A DNA stretch of 64,000 nt, taken from Lasiosphaeris hirsuta. Its lineage: Eukaryota > Ascomycota > Sordariomycetes > Sordariales > Lasiosphaeriaceae. The notes under the pieces are model-generated. The model was not told the origin of the DNA. It did no database searches and saw only the letters and a program-made list of their open reading frames with translations. Location: the NCBI GenBank assembly GCA_030549175.1, contig JAUKUA010000001.1:248001-312000 (forward strand), read 5' to 3'. How positions within the stretch are numbered: position 1 is the first letter of the stretch; the number at the start of each line of letters is the position of its first letter. Of this stretch, positions 55,876-64,000 are shown piece after piece. A program made the translations under genes and the position numbers.

Positions 55876-58430
55876 ATTAGTAAGGATAGGTCTAGAAGGT
55901 AAATAAGCTAGAGGACCTATGGAAGGTAATGAGGTGGTAAGAACGGCGAACGTTAACGGACGTCCTACCAAGCCTAACCCTAAGGGGGGGGGGCCACGAG
56001 CTGTATGGTAGTACATATGGCGGCTATTATCTACGACAAGCTCGTAGTACTATGGTATGGCGTTAACCTCTCAGATACTAAGTACTTCGGTATCCTACAG
56101 CTCGTGCTGACACGATGTATACTGTAAAGTACCGAGGTTACCGAGGGAGAGGTATATTAAACGTGTTATGGGATAAAAACGATAGTACTAAGCCCGGACG
56201 GAGTAACAACAGTTATGCTAAAAGCCGCCTAGTACGATGAGACGACGGGCCCGGACGGGAAGCTTGTCAGGGTATCTTCGGCTATGGCGATCATACTTAC
56301 TACCCTATATGGGGCCTACCTCCGGGTAGGGGTATACCCTAAGGTTTAGAAAGTCACGGAAGTTATGCCTATCCTAAAGATAGGGTGGTCTAGGGCGACT
56401 ACGAAGGGCCTAAGGCCGATCTCGTTTCTATCCTACGCCGGGAAGGGCCTAGAGAGGCTGGTAGTAGGAAGGATAGGCGTCTTGGCATTACAGAAAGGCC
56501 TTATCTACTTATAACATGTAGGCGGGGTACCGTAGCACTCGGCGACAGACCTACTCGTAGCGGCGATTTACGACGTAGAGAACATACGGGCTAGGGGGCT
56601 CGTAGTAAGGGCGGTCACGGCCGATATAGAAGGTACCTTTAACATGACGTAGAAGCGAAGGCTAGAATGGAAGTTTATAGAGACGGGGTAGGACTATACG
56701 GTAGCTTACTTTTGTACCTCCTTCCTAACGGATAGGGTGGCTATGATTAGGGGAGACCCGATAAGGGCCTAAAGGCTAATACTAGGTAGGCTACCATAAG
56801 GCTCTCCCCTCTTACTGATTCTTTTTACCCTCTACCTCGTAGTAATGGTAAGGGATGACTAAACCTACTGCTACGTAGACGATGTTACGGTTATTACGAC
56901 GGGTAAAACAGAGAAGTCGGTCCGGGCTAAGCTTATGGCGAGACTTAGGGAGCTCTTAACGTGAGAAAAGGATAACGGCGTCCCATTCGACGGCACGAAG
57001 AGCGAGTACATCCTCTTCACGCCAAAGAAAGGCTCAAGACTAGACATTCTCGTGTAGGGAGTTATCACGTTATATAAGGAGGTGCTGAGGTAACTGGGGG
57101 TATGGTTTGACCCGCTGTTACACTTCAAGGCGTATATACGAACAGTAGCGGCGAGGGGCAAGCTAACAACTATATTCTTAGACTGTATATCAGGTAAATG
57201 TAAGGGGCTTATCCTAAGGCTCACGGTCTAGGTAGTTAAGGTGATCCTCCTATTAATACTACTATACGTGGCAGAGGCATGGTATAGCCGGCATGGTAAG
57301 TACTTCGTTAACGACACGTTAGACATGGTAGTTAATGATAGCCTCTGGGCGGTACTGCCGGCATAGAAGACTATGAGGACCGCGGTACTATACCTAGAGT
57401 CTGGAGTTCCCACGGTCTAATATCTCGTTAAGGCCCGGAAAGACGCCTTCGTAAGGAGGCTTATCCAGCTAGGCCGGACATACCCAGTGGTCCGAAAGCT
57501 AAGTAAGCTACGTACCCTAGGTAAGAAGAACGACACGCTCCTTGAGAAGATTATATACTACGTTAGTAAGATGCCCCCCTTGTACGACGACTTCCTCTAG
57601 ATAAGAGACGTCGGGAAGGAGGCCCCGATAGAAGCCTTGGCCGCGGCCGTAGCCTTAGATAGAAAATGGAGGACTTGCTACGTGGAGGAAAGGAAGTGCC
57701 GGCTATAGTAGTACTGGTAAGACGGAGCCCCTGAGGACTATCGGTACTGGGAGATCTATTGGAAGGATAGGCTACCGGAACTGGCCCTGTCCCATAAGGC
57801 TTACGTAGCCTTGTTGGCGGAGAGGACCGAGTATGGAGACTACAAGGAGTACTATGAACGGTTTAACTATGACCCGGAGACCTGGGGACCCTACGAATAT
57901 AGTACTTACAAGAACCGAGGATATATGTTCTCGTGTTAGCTTAACGTGAAGGCGCTACCCGTGTATAACGGTAGTCTACTGTAGATGGTATGGAGGAGGT
58001 CTAAGAAGTGGCTCGGCCTGTTCGGGGACTTCGTGGACAAGTTACTAAGAAGAAAATACTGGTAGTAATGAAAGTGGGAAGAAAATACCGTGTAGACTGA
58101 CGAGGAAGAGGAAGCCCTAGCTGGGGCCCTGGCAAACTAGGAAGGATGGCTTTTCTCCACGGGGGTTTTTACGTATCTTAGGCTGATGGGAGAGCGAGCC
58201 GGGTAGGTGAGGTCCGGAAGCGGCAATTAAAGGGGTCCGGAGCTCGGGGGAGCATGGTATTGTCGGCCCGGGGACCCCGGGCCAGGATTCTCCTATCGGT
58301 GGACTCAGGGTGAAGGATCTCCTTACCGTAGCGGGCCGAGTGCTTCAGGCGTTTGCAGGGACTTTGAGAGCCTTGCTGTGCGATTGCCCCTACGGGGCAT
58401 AACCCTGCACAATAAAATTTCAATCAATCA

Positions 58431-58444
58431 ATCCACTTGGTGCC
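58431..58444 (+). repeat. Right target-site duplication of the LINE
   Basis: ATCCACTTGGTGCC, identical to 51434-51447. Because the LINE tail is itself an AATC repeat, the first two bases could belong to either the tail or the duplication. Confidence 0.85.
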
Positions 58445-58884
58445 ACCTTAGCGCCAGTCCATTTAGGCTTCCTCCAACTATCTTTTTTCAAGACAAACGA
58501 ACTAATTAAAACTTGCTATTTTATTACTCTAAATCTTTATATAACTCTATTTACCTCTGAACCGGGATGACCTTGGCGATCGAGTTGCTACGGGGAGCGC
58601 GGCACTGACTGGGAGGATCAACTTACGCATTCGGTTTCCGCACGTCAAGGAAGAGGCCGGTTGGCATTATCTTGTGACGATGAACCGAACACGGGACGCG
58701 ATTGGTGGGATCTGGGGCATGCCTGAACCTGATAAGGAATCTGCTAGTGAGACGTTTTTCTTTTACAAGGAAGCTAGCTCGTAGAGCTCTGAAGGTGATT
58801 GAAGTTGAAAGATTTTGGAGAACATACCTAGGTATGTAGGTCGGTACCTTTCTATCCACATGTTCCTAAAAGACGCCACGTCAC
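58445..58884. other. Intergenic region
   Basis: AT-richer sequence between the LINE and the amidase relic. No gene is recognised; the missing C-terminal end of the amidase could not be found here. Confidence 0.5.
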
Positions 58885-60345
58885 TTAAATAATACCTACC
58901 CTATCTCTCAACCCAATTTTCAAGCATCGGGGCGCCTGGAATGGGTGGTCTGTATGGGAAGGGGTCGTTAGTTTACTAGGTATTGGAAATATGACGCGTG
59001 ATGTTGAGGTGGTGTTAAACGATTCCTTACCGGGTGGGAAGCAGATGTCGGCGTGGTCTTTGTGGAACTGTACGAGTTCCTCTATATTTCTGACCGGAGA
59101 AGACTCGAAGTCGGCGAGCCAAGCATCAAACGCCGATCTCCAGCCGTCATCTATCAATATGTAAGTTGAACGAGGGTGACCCGAACGCAATCTGTTGGTA
59201 CATACTTGCAATATCGTCAAAGTCGGCCCCGTTTTCCATTTCGGCTATCTCCTCTACCGTCAGCAGCTCGAGGGGGGCTTCAAGAGAAAGGCCAGCTCTG
59301 CAAAGCCTGGCCACGGCGTCGTCAAACGCAACAAACTACAGACAAGCGGTACATGTTAGCCTATCATAAGCCCGGATTTTCTCGGCAGTATCGGGCTCCC
59401 CTACAGTCTGAGTGTCGAACGACTCAACCTCCTCCGTCTCGTTGGGAGACAGTCGCCACTTCCTGAAGTTCAGGAATCCAACCTTGAAGCCCGTCCATGA
59501 TCGTGGTAGTTCATCGGAAAGCCCCTGTTTTGACGTTATCATCTGGAGCATATCGGCGAGGTTACGAGGCTCTTGGCGAAGCTACCGTGAACATCGAAGT
59601 TGGAGTTGACAGGCATGGCACCCTCCAGGGGCACCGCACCCAAAATCGGGCTTCATTGTGTACAGGCCCGTCCTGGTTGCCTGATACACGATGGAATCAT
59701 CTGTCTCCGTACCGATACTGACTGAGGCGAAACCTGCTGCCACACCAATGGCACTGTAGGATGAGGAACCGCAAGGAGTCTGGATGGTAGCCATCAGAAC
59801 CTGCATCTCATCTTGGTTTCTGCGCATGTCGGAGCCACCTACACTCTGCCCCAGAAATTATGCGTCGCAGTTTACACCGCCGACAACATAGGGTGATTGC
59901 CCCTGCACACTGGCCGAGGACCATCGGCCAGTGTTTGGTGGCGTAGCTTTCAACAGACAGAGCTTTATGAGCGAGTGGCATGGCAGGACGCCGCCAGTAT
60001 TAGGCTGTGACAGTACAAGGAGACAGAGGAGGATGGTGGAGAAAATGGAAAGGCACTCACGGAAAGACTGGCCGTGCCGATGACGATCATCCCAGCTTCG
60101 ATCAGCTTGACGATGACCACAGCGCCGCGCTTCGGCCGCACGCCACGGAGGGCCATCGTGCCGCAGGTGGTGTCCATGCCCAGATCGGGGTGCGTGGCAA
60201 AGTTGTTCTTGGCAATGATGGGGATTCCATGTAGGTTGCTGCGCACACGTCCGGCAGAGCGTTCTGCTCTCAACCGCTGGGAATCGAGCGCCGCCGAATT
60301 AAGGAGATCAATTGTGCCGGAGGTAGCCATGATGTCAATGTGCTC
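58885..60345 (-). pseudogene. Amidase-signature family relic
   Basis: Pieces follow amidase order on the minus strand, in different frames. LHGIPIIAKNNFATHPDLGM (about 60.22 kb; the catalytic Lys of the KDN motif is kept in AKNN) is followed by GRWSSASVQGQSPYVVGG (about 59.9 kb). Next is GSSSYSAIGVAAGFASVSIG and TETDDSIVYQATRTGLYTMK (about 59.75 kb). Then come FDVHGSFAKSL, WTGFKVGFLNFRKWRLSPNE (about 59.49 kb) and NIEELVQFHKDHADICFPPG (about 59.05 kb). An in-frame TAA lies after GGVNCDA, another stop follows SPICSR, and frameshifts separate blocks. The glycine before the last Ser of the GSSxGS motif is Tyr. N- and C-terminal ends are missing. Intact members hydrolyse amides through a Ser-cisSer-Lys triad. 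Confidence 0.75.
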
Positions 60346-60765
60346 TAGGTTTACCGTAAAAGCCAGAGCAGAGCATGGGGCGGATGAGGAGGACAAGACC
60401 AAGTTAGCAAACGGGCGACGAAGCGGAGGAAGGAAGTCCCGAGAAACCGGAGGTACCAAACGGATGGGAGTGGGGAAAGTGGGCAGATGCCACACGATGA
60501 TGCAATACATTTGCTTTTCCAGTAGACACTCTTCGATACGTAGATGTCTATTATCGGGCCTTGATATTTCAACGTCGAGCCGCCTTTACACCACAGACTG
60601 TGAGCCCAGCTTGCCCGCCGTATTAACGTACCAATCTATCAGTGAGTGTCAATAGTTAGTGTCAACCTCGGCTCATTGGGAGAACCCTATGTCCGTCCGA
60701 ACTTGCAGTCCTCCCCCTTCATACAACCTTCATGGGAATCTCCTCTGCGTCCTATCCTATGCCCC

Positions 60766-62678
60766 TTAAGTCCACTTCTCCGGAACCAAATCCGGCCCAT
60801 AAAAATGCTTCCAGTCATGAGGTTGGTTCGTCTCCTTCTCCTCATCATGCACAAAGTGCACCGCATACCAAACCACCACATCCTTCCCCGACACAGCAGA
60901 ATCAACCCCTCCACTCCTCACCGCAATCTCATCAAAATCAGCAATCGTCTTGTTCTCAACCGTATCCAGCATTCTCCCATCATCTAGCCAATTTGGATCA
61001 TGATTCATAGTCCACGCACCATCCTTCCCATACGTATCTCCAGCCTCGGTATTCGCATCTCTAGGGCCTGGACGCAGCAGGTAAGAGTTCCCCGTCTTCT
61101 GGTTGGAGATCTTCCAGTACTGCTTCTTCCAGGCATCATTTGAGCCTTTGTTTCTTTCGGAGTATGAGGACTGGACGATCTCATGCCAGTTTCCGCGTTG
61201 GTCTGGCTTGCGCGGGTCGTTGAACTCGTGTACGGTGTTTCGGTAACTTGTCTCAATGTCGAAATCGAAGCGGAAGTAGGCATGGTGGTGATGTTTCTCA
61301 CATACACAGTTCCAGTTGTCGTCGAGCACGGCGCCGAAGCCCCAGCGGGGCTTGATGGTGCCGTTTGCGCAAAGAGTCCACTCGGTAGTGTAGCGGTACC
61401 AGTCGGCTGTGAGGTATGAGCGGATGAGGACTGCGTCTTCGGTAGGGTAGAAGGCTATGCCGCGGAAACCCGCTTTCTCTTTCTCGTTGGGGTTGATAGG
61501 AATGTCGACAATAGTTCTTGGTGATTTGTTGCAGATGCGGAGGTAGTCGGTCCCGGCAACGTTGGAGCCCTCGCATTCGAAATCATATTCTTCCCATTGC
61601 CAGTCGCGATACGTGGGACCGCAGTTCAGGTTGGTCCTGGGCTCCTTGTACTTGACGTTGAGGATGGGTAGGTGGCCTTGACCCAAGACTTTCTTGCCCT
61701 TGTACTTGACGTTACGGATCTCAAGGCCGGAACCCATGTTTCCTTTTGAGGCTGATGGCCTTACCACGGTCAGCTCCCAGAGTGGTGTAACCTGATTCCC
61801 TTGTGAAATGACCACGTTTGCTGCTCCGGGGCCCTTCTCTGACCTGGTCTGAGGAATGTTTAAGGCTTCATTCTTTTTGAGAACCCGGCACCAAGCAGGG
61901 GGCGGTCCGGCGAGCGAAAGCGCTGAAGGTACTTTCTCTGCTGTTCTGTTGTTCATATTGACCCGGTATCCAAACATCTCGGTGGAAGCACTATTGGCTG
62001 CGCGTGCCATGATGTACAGGATTCGATGAGAGCTGCCATTCGAGAAAATGTTTTGAGTGAGCACTGGCATGGTCGAGTACGCAATTGCGTCTTTCCCAAA
62101 CCCGGCAATCTCAGCAGCCTCGGCAATCTCTTCGCCATTGGGCGGTGGTTGCTCATTGCTTCCGTCGATGATGGAAAGTGTCGATGGTGTGCCAAAAGCA
62201 TCGGCGCTTTCGACAAACACCGTCCTGCCATTGGTGTAATCGGCGATGGCAGCTCTGAACCCGTTCTGGTCACGCTTGTCCGCATCCGCCTGAAAAAACG
62301 ATCATCAGCTTCTTGTCCGCTGTTGGAAGATATTTTGCCATCAAGCGATCAAATGCGGCAAGTTTCACGGGCGGTGCCTACCCATGAGTGCAAGTTGTCA
62401 ACCTGTAGGACTCGGTGGCGTGTTCCACGCAGAACATCCTTGACCTGACCGGCCTGCATCACGGTGTTGAGAGCATCCTTAATGACGGCCACGTCGACAT
62501 TCGTAGGTGCAATGCTGAGCCTCAGCGGCGTCGCCACAGATGTTGTTCTCGTCGGGGGTAGTGGGGCCTGAGCAGTCGGGTGATGACGGACTTCCTGGTG
62601 AAGGACATCGGGCTCGATGTTGCAGGAGACCTGTGTGAGAAGGCCGGTGACAAACGAGAAGAGGTTTGACCACCCCAT
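60766..62678 (-). CDS. Secreted His-rich protein resembling copper amine oxidase
   Basis: Exon 1 is 62678-62382 and exon 2 is 62289-60766 (92-nt intron, GTAGGC to TTTTCAG, phase 0), giving 606 residues. A hydrophobic start (MGWSNLFSFVTGLLTQVSCN) may be a signal peptide. Exon 2 is a well-formed globular sequence: VTPLWELTVVRPSASKGNMG, LNVKYKEPR, CGPTYRDWQWEEYDFEC, then WTLCANGTIKPRWGFGAVLD, CVCEKHHHHAYFRFDFDI, and WKISNQKTGNSYLLRPGPRD. The HHHHAYFRFDFDI block and the general order resemble the catalytic domain of copper amine oxidases, in which His ligands bind Cu(II). I do not see the Asn-Tyr-(Asp/Glu)-Tyr that makes the topaquinone cofactor, so oxidase activity is uncertain. The frame of exon 1 between residues 40 and 50 is the least sure part. 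Confidence 0.6.
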
Positions 62679-63664
62679 ATTCTGCTATTGAAGTGAGAGA
62701 GCGGTTCAGAGAGGTTGGCAATGATGAGCTGAATTGACTTGCTTTTGAGCTAATAGTTGGAAGTGTCGGAGAAGTGGGAGAAGTGGGAGAAATGGGAGAA
62801 ATGGGAGAAATGGGAGCCTGATTATATGCCGACTACCTGTGAAGAGAGGTTTATAACTATTTAATCCCAGCGTCTCAATCTCCTCTGGCCCCGGAACTGA
62901 CATTTCTTATCTCACACACCATCTTCGGTCTTCAGGTGCAGCTCAGCCAGCCACAGAAGCGTTGTCATGCGTCGATGAAGTTCGTCGTGTCTTGATTGAG
63001 TCAAGCGTCAAGCACGGAGTAGAGCCACATGCAAGTCCTCATATTGCTCGTACCGACATCTCACTGCGCACGACGTGATGTCTGGACTCTTCTGTCTGCC
63101 GCGGGTCCGCCAAGATGGGAAAAGATTACCTCTGAAAGACGGACTTGCGGAGGTTAAGGTCCGCCCAAACAGTCAATAACATACCAAGAAAAGGGCCGCG
63201 TCGATTTCTGAGCCGAACTTCGTTCAACTCGGTCTTGAGAGGCGAGGCTGCCAATTATATGCTGTTCCCGCCGCGCTGATATGTTGGTGACCACAACCGA
63301 ACCCCGCAGCATTGGAGCTTGAATGCTATGAACCAGAACGATCATGGCTCCGGGATCTTCAAAGGAAATGCCGGTGGCGACCTCTCCATACGGTGTCTTG
63401 AAGTCTCCAGTCGTCGAGTCCCACTTGGCTCTGTTTTCTTTTTGCCCTCCAATGAGCCCGCCTAATTCCCCTCTCACCAATCCCCCCACCGCCCGCCGCA
63501 ACAAGTGCAACGCCAAAAACCCACGCCCCTTGCACCGGGGCGAGCGAAATGCGGCGCGCGAAATGCGGTGCGCGACTCAGCAGCAACCCCTCGCGCGATG
63601 CACCGCGTCTAATCTCTCCTTGTCAGATTCGGAATTGAGGAGGACGGCAACAGCCAAGCCCACG
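62679..63664. other. Intergenic region with decamer repeat
   Basis: A short tandem run of GAGAAGTGGG/GAGAAATGGG decamers lies at about 62769-62815, upstream of the oxidase-like gene. A 120-codon minus-strand frame at 63154-63516 has a protein-like look (GDFKTPYGEVATGISFEDPG) but no family I recognise. The promoter of the truncated phosphotransferase-like gene is at the right end. Confidence 0.4.
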
Positions 63665-63946
63665 ATGTACGACGCCATCTGCGACGGCCTCGAGTGGGAC
63701 ACCCCACCGGATGTGGAGTCCCGATGGGCGCGGGAGCACGACATCGCGGCAATTGCCTCTGTCTGCCGGCGGCACCTCGGCATCCGCCCTGGTGCGCCTG
63801 ACGCTGACTGTGCGGTATATTTCCACACTGCCGGTACGTATAACAAACTCTACCTTGTTGACAGCGTGCACGGGCGCTTCATCATGCGGGTATCGCTGCC
63901 CATCGATCCTGGCATTAAAACACGTGGAGAGGTTACGACGCTCTAG
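63665..63946 (+). pseudogene. 5' fragment of an APH-type phosphotransferase-like gene
   Basis: ATG 63665 opens MYDAICDGLEWDTPPDVESR, DIAAIASVCRRHLGI, CAVYFHTAGTYNKLYLVD and RFIMRVSLPIDPGIKTRGEV, then TTL and a stop at 63944-63946. Many ascomycetes have such proteins with an aminoglycoside phosphotransferase/kinase-like fold, in which this start is followed by about 400 more residues. Here the match ends abruptly at the stop and the sequence turns AT-rich with no further resemblance in the 54 bases left. I infer that the gene is broken by an insertion or deletion at about 63943. An intron beginning there is not supported, since no GT donor is near. Confidence 0.6.
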
Positions 63947-64000
63947 CTTATTAGGTGTAAAATCGATGTGCTAGTGCTAAAGGTTATTACTTTTAACGAT

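Larger units (their letters stand above)
51448..58430 (+). mobile_element. Non-LTR retrotransposon (LINE, Tad-like), RIP-degraded, 7 kb
   Basis: The element is 6,983 bp between perfect 14-bp direct repeats. Its 3' end is AATAAAATTT followed by a CAATCAATCA tail, as in fungal LINEs. Reverse-transcriptase order can be read on the plus strand: RPISFLSYAGKGLERLV near 56.4 kb, SPLLLILFTLYLV near 56.8 kb, and the active-site YVDD at 56872-56883. From about 51.98 kb on, frames are interrupted by very many TAG and TAA codons where Gln or Trp would be expected, and TpA is abundant while CpA and TpG are rare. That is C-to-T change at CpA on both strands, as RIP produces. The copy cannot make a protein. 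It is interrupted by the insertion at 54544-55875. The Tad assignment is by size, tail and RT style, not by alignment. Confidence 0.85.

Overview
The window is nuclear DNA of a filamentous ascomycete, most likely a sordariomycete. Genes are dense and carry short introns of about 43 to 95 nt with GTAAGT/GTACGT/GTATGT-type donors. Families typical of Pezizomycotina are present: HET proteins, a CFEM protein, a DUF3176 membrane protein, a fungal rhodopsin-like receptor, a Zn2Cys6 regulator and a 750-residue Nup37. One retroelement is full of C-to-T changes at CpA on both strands, the mark of repeat-induced point mutation (RIP). No species can be named from the sequence alone.

Layout. 1-4.8 kb: NUP37 (minus), pieces of two repeat families, and a small secreted CFEM protein (minus). 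4.8-7.2 kb: no recognisable gene. 7.2-11.4 kb: a relic block with a broken HET gene directly next to a broken NO VEIN/sacsin-like gene ending in a DUF3883 domain. 12.7-30.8 kb: kinase-like protein, secreted FAD-linked oxidase, DUF3176 protein, rhodopsin-like receptor, the head-to-head pair RPS26/ubiquitin-S27a, and a GH18 chitinase. 31.8-43.6 kb: SET protein, a 118-bp inverted-repeat element, Zn2Cys6 regulator, MDR oxidoreductase, NodB-type deacetylase, and a large kinase plus von Willebrand A protein. 44.5-51.2 kb: orphan Ala-Pro protein, CorA-like transporter, intact HET gene and a Rossmann-fold protein. 51.4-58.4 kb: a 7-kb LINE with exact 14-bp target-site duplications. 58.9-64 kb: amidase pseudogene, a secreted protein resembling copper amine oxidases, and a truncated phosphotransferase-like gene.

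The window is not one pathway. It is housekeeping genes (nuclear pore, ribosome, ubiquitin) interleaved with accessory islands of self-recognition genes, gene relics and transposons. No biosynthetic cluster stands out. The strongest structural result is the LINE: its target-site duplications show that a perfect array of ten 22-bp pyrimidine-rich units is the element's own 5' end, and a 1.3-kb insertion inside it has escaped RIP. A second transposon family, ending in a shared CTAAAATTGCAGTG motif, is scattered over the window. Among genes, the kinase/vWA protein, the paired HET and NO VEIN relics and the histidine-rich oxidase-like protein are the least ordinary.

Exon coordinates are my own splice predictions, based on frame continuity, splice-site consensus and family resemblance. 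Family names come from remembered motifs, not from a database search.
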